Below are positions 1-6,452 of a stretch of DNA of 11,626 nucleotides, piece after piece. A program made the translations under genes and the position numbers. The stretch covers positions 1 to 11,626 of the forward strand of contig JAEWAG010000124.1 in the NCBI GenBank assembly GCA_023391775.1, written 5' to 3'. This DNA comes from Pseudomonadota bacterium. Its GTDB lineage: Bacteria > Pseudomonadota > Gammaproteobacteria > Xanthomonadales > Xanthomonadaceae. Numbering within the stretch: position 1 is the first letter of the stretch; the number at the start of each line of letters is the position of its first letter. The notes beneath the pieces are model-generated. The model searched no databases. It worked only from the letters and a program-made list of their open reading frames with translations, and had not been told where the DNA came from.

Positions 1-987
1 GACCAGCGGATGGCGAAACCGCACCCGCGCATCGATCTCCACCAGCCCGGCGGCCTCCGCCGGCGCCAGCATCTCCCCCGCAACCCCCAGGTGTGCCGCG
101 GCCTGGCAGAGCAACGCCACGTCGCCGGTCGGGTCGGCCGCGGCGACCAGCAGCAGCAGCTGCGTATCGGCTGGCAGGCTGCCCGAGCGCCGGCGGAAAC
201 TCTCCTCGACCCGTCGCGGCACGCTCAAGGCATCGGGCAACTCGAAGCCGCCGGCGCGCTTTGCCGTCAGGATGCTCTGCGGCAGCTCCAGGACCGCCAG
301 GGGATTTCCGCGTGCCTCGGCGACGATCCGGTCACGCACGACGTCGTCGATCGGCGTGCCGACCGCGGCGGCCAGCAGTGCCCGCGCCTCCATCTGTCCG
401 AGTCCGTCCAGCCGTATTTCCGGCAAACCGGCGAAAGCGCCCAGGTCACGATCGGTGGGGTCGCGCAGCGCGAACAGCAGCACGATCCGCTCGGCCACCA
501 GGCGCCTGGCAACGAAGGCGAGGACCTGCGCGGACGCCTGGTCCAGCCATTGCGCATCCTCGACCAGGCACAGCAGCGGGCGATCCTCGGCGACCTCGGC
601 CAGCAGGTTGAGGGTGGCCAGACCCACCAGGAAGCGGTCCGGCGCCGCGCCTTCGCGCAGGCCAAAGGCCACGCCCAGTGCGGCCTGCTGTGGTTCCGGC
701 AGTGAGCCTGCCCGGTCCAGCAGCGGCGCACACAACTGGTGCAGGCCGGCGAACGCGAACTGGGTTTCGGACTCCACCCCTGCCGCCTGCTCCGCCCGGA
801 ACCCCAGGCCGGTTGCGGTGGCGCAGGCATCCTCGAGCAGCGCGGTCTTGCCGATTCCGGCTTCGCCGCGAACCACCAGTACCCCGCCCTGCCCGGCTTG
901 GGCCCGGGTCAGCACCTGTTCGATCGACGCGCGTTCCGCGCGCCGTCCCAGAAGCGCCAACCGTGGTCCGCCCGCGCCTGATCGCAC
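1..987 (-). CDS. LuxR-type (LAL/MalT-like) AAA-ATPase transcriptional regulator, C-terminal part cut off by the window
   Basis: Only the first 329 codons are visible; the frame is still open at base 1. The visible part is an AAA_16-type STAND ATPase domain: GRRAE entry motif near residues 14-18, Walker A GEAGIGKT at 41-48, Walker B LLCLVEDAQWLD at 138-149, then an EARGNPLAVLELP segment typical of this fold. In this family an ATP-dependent switch domain is followed by sensor repeats and a C-terminal LuxR helix-turn-helix; those would lie outside the window, so the DNA-binding role is inferred. The start chosen is GTG at 985-987 because an AGGTGG Shine-Dalgarno sits 5 bases upstream; another GTG lies at 994-996 and the frame is open further upstream. 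There is no usable ATG. The gene is transcribed away from the isochorismatase operon and could control it, but nothing in the sequence proves this. Confidence 0.8.
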   Translation of the reverse strand, partial: MRSGAGGPRLALLGRRAERASIEQVLTRAQAGQGGVLVVRGEAGIGKTALLEDACATATGLGFRAEQAAGVESETQFAFAGLHQLCAPLLDRAGSLPEPQQAALGVAFGLREGAAPDRFLVGLATLNLLAEVAEDRPLLCLVEDAQWLDQASAQVLAFVARRLVAERIVLLFALRDPTDRDLGAFAGLPEIRLDGLGQMEARALLAAAVGTPIDDVVRDRIVAEARGNPLAVLELPQSILTAKRAGGFELPDALSVPRRVEESFRRRSGSLPADTQLLLLVAAADPTGDVALLCQAAAHLGVAGEMLAPAEAAGLVEIDARVRFRHPLV

Positions 988-1456
988 CCAGTCCACCTGC
1001 TCAGCAATAGCTTCAGCAACTAATCCTAGCTGATCCGGCTCCGGCCTACCGGCGGACACAGGGTGCGCATGCGTACGGATGGACGCTGCCGTGGGCCGGC
1101 GATGCGCGTTCGGATTCCCTGCTGCGACCTGTGCCGCATGTCGCGCGCAGGCAGCGAAACAAGCTCTTCCACGCAGGCGGATTGAAAAATCCCTGCGGCG
1201 GCAGTCCGGTCCAAATCGCCCCACAGAACGCCAATCCCTCGCTACCTCCCGGACCGACACTGGCGTCCTGGAGGGCGACCTGCTCGCTCTCTATCCGCAG
1301 GCACGACCGCAGCCCACGTGGCTGTCAGAAGTTCATGAATCCGCATCTTCCACGTCGGCGCCAGCGGTGCCCGGCTTTCCTGCAGACGTGCTTTTCGAGT
1401 GCTGGCGCGCAGATGTCACCGCGCCGGCTCCCTTCCCACCAACGGACGAGACCCCG
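988..1456. other. Intergenic region between the LuxR-type regulator and the plus-strand operon
   Basis: This stretch of 469 bases holds no convincing gene on either strand: the open frames crossing it show no family motif and have irregular codon composition. It should contain the promoters of both divergent transcription units. I see a minus-strand TAGGAT (1022-1027) as a weak -10 candidate for the regulator, with no good -35 partner, and no clear sigma-70 pair for the operon. The most striking element is the bulged hairpin at 1172-1197. An ATG-less in-frame extension of the isochorismatase frame runs back to about 1079 but looks non-coding. Confidence 0.6.
1172..1197. promoter_or_regulatory. 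Bulged inverted repeat with GAAA loop in the operon leader
   Basis: Arms CGCAG (1172-1176) and GGATT (1179-1183), separated by a 2-base bulge, pair exactly with AATCC (1188-1192) and CTGCG (1193-1197); the loop is GAAA (1184-1187). This gives ten base pairs with a GNRA-type loop. It lies about 260 bases upstream of the isochorismatase start. It could be an operator for a dimeric regulator, or an RNA hairpin in a long leader; no U-run follows, so a simple terminator on the plus strand is unlikely. Pairing is seen directly; function is inference. Confidence 0.4.
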
Positions 1457-2719
1457 ATGCCTACCGCCACTCCGACCCCCGCAAAGAGCCTGCTGACGCC
1501 TTCGGACCACGCCTTGATCCTGATCGACCACCAGTCGCAGATGGCGTTCGCGACCCATTCGATCGCCACCGAAGTGCTGCGCAACAATACCGCGCTGGTC
1601 GCCAAAAGCGCCGCGGGCTTTCGGGTGCCGACGATCCTGACCACGGTGGCCGAGAAGAGCTTCTCCGGCCCGATCTTCGACGAGATCACCGAGGCGTTTC
1701 CCGGCGTGCCGGCGATCGACCGTACCTCGATGAACACCTGGGAGGACCCGCGCATCGCCGACAGGGTCAATGCCATCGGCAAGGGACGCATCGTCTTCGC
1801 CGGGCTCTGGACCAGCGTGTGCATCGTGGGGCCGGTGCTCTCGGCGCTCGAGCAGGGCTTCGAAGCGTATGTGATCACCGACGCCTGTGGCGACGTCAGC
1901 CTGGAGGCGCACGAGCGTGCGGTGCAGCGGATGGTCCAGGCCGGGGCGCGGCCCTTGACCAGCGTGCAGTACCTGCTGGAACTGCAGCGCGACTGGGCCC
2001 GCAGCAAGACCTACGAGCTCACCACCGGCATCGCCCGCGCCAACGGTGGCGCCTACGGCATCGGCATCACCTACGCCAAGACGATGTTCAACGCCAGCGA
2101 AGGCGGGCACTGCCAGTTCCGCAGCGACAGGGGCATGTCCCTGCCCGGGACATGCCGCCGCGCTGTTGCCGGCATCGACCGCTCCCCGGTCCACGTCGGC
2201 GCAAATCCGATGCGCGCGCCCACCTCACGGTCCATCAGTGATGGCCTTCCTCCCCCTGGAGACACAAGGATGATCATGCACGCCGTTCTTGCCGAATCCA
2301 CGCGCATCGACCTCGGCTTGCTGCTCCTGCGGCTCACGGCCGGTGGCTTTCTGTTGCCGCATGGCCTCGGCAAGCTCTTCGGATGGTTCGGCGGGCTGGG
2401 GCTTGCCGGGTTCGCCGCCGAACTGCGCGACTTCGGCCTGCCCGCGGCCTGGCCATTGCCGCTGCTGCTGGCCGCGATGCAGAGCCTTGCCGGCCTGTGT
2501 GTCGTGCTGGGGCTGTGCACCGACGTCGCCGCAGTGCTGGGCGCCGCCTTCCTCGCCTTCACCGCCGCGCTCAACCGCGGGCGCGGCTGGTTCTGGATGG
2601 GCGGCGGGATGGAGTACCCGCTGCTGTGGACGGCGGCCCTGGTGGTGGTGGCGCTATTGGGCGGTGGGCACTGGGCACTGGATGCACTGCTGTTCGACCA
2701 CGCCGGAGCGGCGCCATGA
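1457..2719 (+). CDS. Isochorismatase-family (YcaC-like) hydrolase; open frame reads through into DoxX
   Basis: Residues 1-218 are a complete isochorismatase-like cysteine hydrolase, expected in the cytoplasm: LILIDHQ at 20-26 carries the catalytic Asp24, MNTWED lies at 92-97, GLWTSVC at 116-122 supplies the nucleophile Cys122, followed by a cis-peptide-like ALEQGFEAYVITDACG stretch and the QRDWAR motif at 177-182. By my alignment with YcaC the usual catalytic Lys is Arg89. The family substrate range (amides, isochorismate-like ethers) is broad and the substrate here is unknown. ATG 1457 is chosen for the preceding GGACGAG and for domain fit. Family members end close to residue 218 (2110), yet codon 219 is TGC, so the frame stays open across a hairpin and joins DoxX, ending at 2719 (420 residues). 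I think the biological unit was 1457-2113 with TGA replaced, but as written this is one open frame. It is the first gene of the operon. Confidence 0.8.
   Translation: MPTATPTPAKSLLTPSDHALILIDHQSQMAFATHSIATEVLRNNTALVAKSAAGFRVPTILTTVAEKSFSGPIFDEITEAFPGVPAIDRTSMNTWEDPRIADRVNAIGKGRIVFAGLWTSVCIVGPVLSALEQGFEAYVITDACGDVSLEAHERAVQRMVQAGARPLTSVQYLLELQRDWARSKTYELTTGIARANGGAYGIGITYAKTMFNASEGGHCQFRSDRGMSLPGTCRRAVAGIDRSPVHVGANPMRAPTSRSISDGLPPPGDTRMIMHAVLAESTRIDLGLLLLRLTAGGFLLPHGLGKLFGWFGGLGLAGFAAELRDFGLPAAWPLPLLLAAMQSLAGLCVVLGLCTDVAAVLGAAFLAFTAALNRGRGWFWMGGGMEYPLLWTAALVVVALLGGGHWALDALLFDHAGAAP
2132..2156 (+). terminator. Perfect 10-bp hairpin between the isochorismatase and DoxX domains
   Basis: GGCATGTCCC (2132-2141) and GGGACATGCC (2147-2156) are exact reverse complements around a 5-base loop TGCCC. 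It starts 18 bases after the position where the isochorismatase stop is expected. No T-run follows, so it is either a weak or Rho-linked terminator or, more likely inside an operon, an intercistronic stem that sets relative mRNA levels. It overlaps the read-through frame, which argues that this stretch evolved as non-coding spacer. Confidence 0.5.
2258..2261 (+). promoter_or_regulatory. Shine-Dalgarno of the DoxX gene
   Basis: GGAG lies 8 bases before ATG 2270, inside the read-through frame. Its presence supports independent translation of DoxX rather than production only as a fusion with the upstream hydrolase. Confidence 0.55.
2270..2719 (+). CDS. DoxX-family integral membrane protein
   Basis: This 149-residue protein has the usual DoxX size and shape: a first membrane helix at about 15-34 ending in LLPHGLGKLFGW (positively charged Lys35 after the helix), a second at about 62-83, a third at 86-101 and a fourth at 117-141, with an aromatic loop WFWMGGGMEY between the last two. 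DoxX proteins sit in the inner membrane and are linked to quinone/thiosulfate redox or to membrane partners of oxidoreductases; the exact role is not known here. The start is ATG 2270 with GGAG 8 bases ahead; a second ATG is at 2276. The stop TGA overlaps the next start (ATGA, 2716-2719), so it is probably translationally coupled to the amidohydrolase. It shares its frame with the upstream hydrolase without an intervening stop. Confidence 0.82.
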   Translation: MIMHAVLAESTRIDLGLLLLRLTAGGFLLPHGLGKLFGWFGGLGLAGFAAELRDFGLPAAWPLPLLLAAMQSLAGLCVVLGLCTDVAAVLGAAFLAFTAALNRGRGWFWMGGGMEYPLLWTAALVVVALLGGGHWALDALLFDHAGAAP

Positions 2720-4677
2720 AGGCTCCCGTCCTTGACCCCTCGCGGCGCCGCTTCGTTGGCGCACTGGCCGGTGGCGCAACTGTCGCCAGCCTGCCGGTTC
2801 ACGCCCTCACCCATCTACAGGAGCGTCCCATGGCGGACCTGATCATTCGCAACGCCCGCATCACCACCCTCGATCCAAAACGGCCGGCAGCAAGCGCCAT
2901 TGCCGTCGCCAAGGGGGTGGTCGTCGCCGTGGGCGACGAGGCGACGGTGATGGAGAAAGCCGGCAGCAGTACCCGCGTCATCGATGCGCAGGGCCGCCGC
3001 CTCATCCCCGGCCTCAACGACAGCCACACCCACCTGATCCGCGGTGGCCTCAACTACAACCTGGAGCTGCGCTGGGACGGCGTGCGCTCACTGGCCGACG
3101 CCATGGCCATGCTCCGCGCACAGGTCGCGCGCACGCCGGCGCCGCAGTGGGTGCGTGTGATCGGCGGGTTCACCGAGCACCAGTTCGTCGAGAAGCGGTT
3201 GCCGACCCTCGAGGAGATCAATGCGGCCGCGCCGGACACGCCCGTCTTCATCATGCGCCTGTACGACCGCGCCCTGCTCAACCGTGCGGCGCTGCGCGCA
3301 GTCGGCTATGGCAAGGACACGCCGAACCCGCCCGGTGGCGAGATCCAGCGGGACAAGGCCGGCAACCCGACCGGGCTGCTCCTGGCCCGGCCGAACGCAC
3401 TGATCCTCTACGCCACCCTGGCGGCCGGACCGAAGCTGCCGGCCGAGTACCAGATCAACTCCACCCGCCACTTCATGCGTGAGCTCAACCGGCTGGGCGT
3501 CACCTCGGTGATCGATGCCGGCGGCGGCTTCCAGAACTACCCGGACGACTACGAGATCATCCGCCAGCTGCATGCCGACGACGCACTCACCGTGCGCATC
3601 GCCTACAACCTGTTCACCCAGAACAACGGCGGCGAGCTGGCCGACTTCCAGCGCTGGACGCAGATGCTGTCGCCACGGGAAGGCGACGACATGCTGCGCC
3701 ACAACGGCGCCGGCGAGATGCTGGTGTTCTCGGCCGCCGACTTCGAACTCTTCAGCCAGCCGCGCCCGGAGCTGCCAGAGGGGCTGGAGCCGAGCCTGGA
3801 GCAGGTGGTGCGCCACCTGTCCGAGCATCGCTGGCCCTTCCGCATCCACGCCAGCTACGACGAGAGCATCACCCGTGTCCTCGACGTCTACGAAAGGGTC
3901 GACCGCGAGGTGCCATTCGACGGCCTGCACTGGATCATCGACCACGCTGAGACCATCTCCGACCGCAACATCGAGCGGGTGCGCGCACTGGGCGGCGGTA
4001 TCGCCGTGCAGCACCGCATGGCCTACCAGGGCGAGGACTTCGTCGCCTTGTACGGTGCGGAGTCTGCCGCCCGCACGCCGCCCATCCGGCGCATGCTCGA
4101 TGCAGGCGTGCCGGTCGGCGCCGGCACCGACGCCACCCGCGTGGCGAGCTACAACCCCTGGGTCACTCTGTACTGGCTGAGCACGGGATGCACCATCGGC
4201 GGCCTGCAGCTCTACGCCGAGGACAACCGTCTTGAGCGCGAGGAAGCCCTGCGGCTGTGGACCCAGGGCAGCGCCTGGTTCTCCTCCGAGCAGGCCGACA
4301 AGGGCACCCTGGCCACCGGACAGTTCGCCGACTTCAGCCTGCTCTCGGCGGACTTCTTCGCGGTGCCGGACGAGGCCATCCAGGACATCACCAGCCTGCT
4401 GACGGTGGTCGGTGGCCGGGTCGTCTACGGCGACGGCCCCTATGCCGATCTTGCGCCACCGCTGCCGCCGGCGATGCCGGACTGGTCGCCTGTGCGCCAT
4501 TTCGGCGGCTACCAGGGCGCGACCCTGGCGCAGGCCTCCGCCGCATTCGCGGTCGCGCACGCCCACGGCCCGGGCTGCAACGTGCACGGCCACAGCCATG
4601 CCGCGCACCACCCTGCTCCGACCGACAGCCACACCGGCTTCTGGGGCGTGCTGGGCTGCTCGTGCTTCGCATTCTGA
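2716..4677 (+). CDS. YtcJ-like amidohydrolase (Amidohydro_3) with Tat signal
   Basis: A 653-residue metal-dependent amidohydrolase. From residue 39 it has the typical beta-sandwich start (MADLIIRNARITTLDP), then the TIM-barrel metal site: SHTHL with His104 and His106, IHAS with His378, IDHAE with His410, and GTDATR with Asp472. Relatives include N-substituted formamide deformylase (NfdA), so cleavage of an amide or formamide is likely; the substrate is unknown. Start ATG 2716 overlaps the DoxX stop by 4 bases and adds SRRRFVG at 9-15 plus an Ala/Gly-rich hydrophobic stretch ending near PVHA (27-30), a good Tat signal, so the enzyme would be periplasmic. However, ATG 2830 (Met39) has a stronger AGGAG and would give a cytoplasmic 615-residue form. 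The tail from 615 on is His/Cys rich (HAHGPGC, HGHSHAAHH, GCSCF). An MFS gene follows after 46 bases. Confidence 0.88.
   Translation: MKAPVLDPSRRRFVGALAGGATVASLPVHALTHLQERPMADLIIRNARITTLDPKRPAASAIAVAKGVVVAVGDEATVMEKAGSSTRVIDAQGRRLIPGLNDSHTHLIRGGLNYNLELRWDGVRSLADAMAMLRAQVARTPAPQWVRVIGGFTEHQFVEKRLPTLEEINAAAPDTPVFIMRLYDRALLNRAALRAVGYGKDTPNPPGGEIQRDKAGNPTGLLLARPNALILYATLAAGPKLPAEYQINSTRHFMRELNRLGVTSVIDAGGGFQNYPDDYEIIRQLHADDALTVRIAYNLFTQNNGGELADFQRWTQMLSPREGDDMLRHNGAGEMLVFSAADFELFSQPRPELPEGLEPSLEQVVRHLSEHRWPFRIHASYDESITRVLDVYERVDREVPFDGLHWIIDHAETISDRNIERVRALGGGIAVQHRMAYQGEDFVALYGAESAARTPPIRRMLDAGVPVGAGTDATRVASYNPWVTLYWLSTGCTIGGLQLYAEDNRLEREEALRLWTQGSAWFSSEQADKGTLATGQFADFSLLSADFFAVPDEAIQDITSLLTVVGGRVVYGDGPYADLAPPLPPAMPDWSPVRHFGGYQGATLAQASAAFAVAHAHGPGCNVHGHSHAAHHPAPTDSHTGFWGVLGCSCFAF
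2819..2823 (+). promoter_or_regulatory. Internal Shine-Dalgarno in the amidohydrolase gene
   Basis: AGGAG stands 6 bases before ATG 2830, which is Met39 of the long form and the exact place where the amidohydrolase fold begins. It is a better ribosome site than anything in front of ATG 2716, which depends on coupling to the DoxX stop. The site decides between an exported and a cytoplasmic product. Confidence 0.5.
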
Positions 4678-4723
4678 GACCGGCGCGCCCGGCCACCCGC
4701 CATCGCATGTGCAGGACACCACG

Positions 4724-6376
4724 ATGAACACCACCACATCGCCGCCGAACGCGGCCAGCCCCGGCGCCTGGTCGCCCCTGACCCAGCCCACCTTCCGGAT
4801 GATGTGGCTGGCGGTACTGATCGGCAACATCGGTACCTGGATCCATGACGTCAGCGCCGCGTGGCTGATGGCCGAGAGCACCGGCTCGCCCTTCATGGTC
4901 GCCGCGGTGCAGTCGGCCACCACGCTCCCCGTGGTGCTGCTGGCCGTATTCGCCGGCACCCTTGCGGACATCGTCGATCGTCGCAAGTATCTGATCCTGG
5001 CCCAGCTGTGGATGCTGCTGGTGGCAGGTACGCTGGCCCTGCTCGCCCATCTGGACATGCTCGGGCCCTGGACCCTGATTGCCCTGACCTTCGCGCTGGG
5101 CATCGGTGCGGCGATGGCGATGCCGGCCCAGCAGGCCACCATCCCCGAGCTGGTGCCGCGCGCCATGCTCAGCCCGGCGGTGGCCCTGTCATCGCTGAGC
5201 ATGAACATCGCCCGCGCGATCGGTCCGGCGATCGGCGGCCTCATCGTCGCCAGTGCCGGCATCGAATGGGCCTTCGCGGTCAACGCGCTGAGCTTCCTCG
5301 GCATTGCCATCGTGCTGGTGATCTGGAAGCGCGCGCCGACGGCGAGCATGCTGCCGGCGGAGCCGTTCGGCGTGGCCCTGCGCGCAGGACTGCGTTACGC
5401 CACCCAGGCCTCGGTGCTCCAGTCCGTGCTGATCAAGGCAGCCAGCTTCTTCACGTTCGCCAGCGCGCTGACCGCCCTGCTTCCGATCGTGGTCAACCGC
5501 GAGCTGCAGGCCAGTGCCGGCACCTATGGCCTTCTGCTGGGCTGCGTCGGCATTGGCGCGATCACCGGCGCGCTGCTGCTGCCGAAACTGCGCGCGCGCC
5601 TGGATCCCGACCGTCTGGTCCTGATCGGGACCCTGGTCTACGCGGGCTGCATGCTCGCGCTCGCCCTGCTGCGCAACATCCCGGCGCTGTATGTCGTCTC
5701 GCTGGTGAACGGCTTTGCCTGGATCACCGTGCTCTCCTCGCTGCAGATCGCCGCGCAGACCTCCGTGCCGGCCTGGGTGCGCGCCCGCGCGCTCGCGCTG
5801 TATATCGTGGTGTTCTCCGGCGGCATGGCGATCGGCAGCCTGGGCTGGGGCACGCTGGCGCAGCAGGCCGGCACGCCCACCGCGCTTCTGGTCGCCGCCG
5901 CCGGCACCGTGCTGGCGGCGTTCTTCGGGCTGCGCTTCCGCCTGGGCGAGGCGGCGAACGTCAACGTCACTCCGTCCGGGCACTGGCCACAACCGGTCGT
6001 GGTGGACGACATCGAAGGCGACCGGGGCCCGGTTCTGGTCACCATCGAATACCGGATCGCGCTGGATCACCGCGCACAGTTCCTGCGCCTGATGCGGACC
6101 CTTGGCCGCAGCCGGCGCCGTGACGGTGCGCTGCAATGGGGCGTGGTCGAGGACACGACCGAGCCGGGCACCTATCTGGAGTACTTTCTCGACGGTTCGT
6201 GGGTGGAACACCTGCGCCTGCACACCCGCGTGACCGAGAGCGAACGGCAGCTGCAGGACCAGATCCGGCAGCTGCTGGCCGACCCGGACCACGACCCGAG
6301 CGTGCGCCACTTCGTCGGCGGTGCACCGGGGACGGCGCTGCGGCAGGATCCGGCGCGGGCCCATGGCCTGGGATGA
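4724..6376 (+). CDS. MFS transporter, MFS_3 / transmembrane secretion effector family, with C-terminal soluble domain
   Basis: A 550-residue inner-membrane protein. Residues about 20-415 hold the hydrophobic transporter part; an MFS motif-A-like loop (GTLADIVDRRKYL) lies near residues 78-90 between helices 2 and 3, and PAQQATIPELVPR is a typical MFS_3 loop, as in EntS-like exporters. From about residue 437 (VLVTIEYRI) to 530 there is a soluble alpha/beta segment with YLEYFLDGSWVEHLRLHTR, resembling the ABM/ferredoxin-like fold that closes the Pfam MFS_3 model. Such proteins are proton-driven exporters, so a small-molecule efflux role is inferred. ATG 4724 has AGGA 7 bases upstream; the frame is open further 5' but overlaps the amidohydrolase. 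It ends 76 bases before the chosen porin start, and the porin frame overlaps its 3' end. Confidence 0.85.
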   Translation: MNTTTSPPNAASPGAWSPLTQPTFRMMWLAVLIGNIGTWIHDVSAAWLMAESTGSPFMVAAVQSATTLPVVLLAVFAGTLADIVDRRKYLILAQLWMLLVAGTLALLAHLDMLGPWTLIALTFALGIGAAMAMPAQQATIPELVPRAMLSPAVALSSLSMNIARAIGPAIGGLIVASAGIEWAFAVNALSFLGIAIVLVIWKRAPTASMLPAEPFGVALRAGLRYATQASVLQSVLIKAASFFTFASALTALLPIVVNRELQASAGTYGLLLGCVGIGAITGALLLPKLRARLDPDRLVLIGTLVYAGCMLALALLRNIPALYVVSLVNGFAWITVLSSLQIAAQTSVPAWVRARALALYIVVFSGGMAIGSLGWGTLAQQAGTPTALLVAAAGTVLAAFFGLRFRLGEAANVNVTPSGHWPQPVVVDDIEGDRGPVLVTIEYRIALDHRAQFLRLMRTLGRSRRRDGALQWGVVEDTTEPGTYLEYFLDGSWVEHLRLHTRVTESERQLQDQIRQLLADPDHDPSVRHFVGGAPGTALRQDPARAHGLG

Positions 6377-6452
6377 CAGCCCGCGCTCCGCTTGCGCCGT
6401 CGCCGGTCCGCCATCACGGCGCCTGCGCCAGCGGCAGCCCGATGCAGCGCGC

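Noticed and set aside
161..177. CAG trinucleotide run
   Set aside because: It encodes a run of Leu on the minus strand (QLLLLLVAAA) within the regulator; ordinary codon choice, not a repeat element.
1332..1339. TTCATGAA palindrome as an operator
   Set aside because: An 8-base palindrome is expected dozens of times in a window this size, and no extended symmetry surrounds it.
1079..1456. Upstream extension of the isochorismatase frame from ATG 1079
   Set aside because: The 126 extra residues show no domain, and the family begins just before LILIDHQ; ATG 1457 fits both the fold and a nearby purine-rich site.
1325..2194. 289-codon minus-strand open frame
   Set aside because: Antisense to the isochorismatase domain; the plus strand has a complete recognisable fold.
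4682..4689. GGCGCGCC palindrome between the amidohydrolase and MFS genes as a terminator
   Set aside because: Short GC palindrome without loop or T-run in GC-rich DNA; the genes are only 46 bases apart and probably co-transcribed.
3088..5349. 753-codon open frame on the minus strand
   Set aside because: It is antisense to the amidohydrolase and MFS genes, whose motifs are clear; composition is the usual mirror of GC-rich coding DNA and no family motif is seen.
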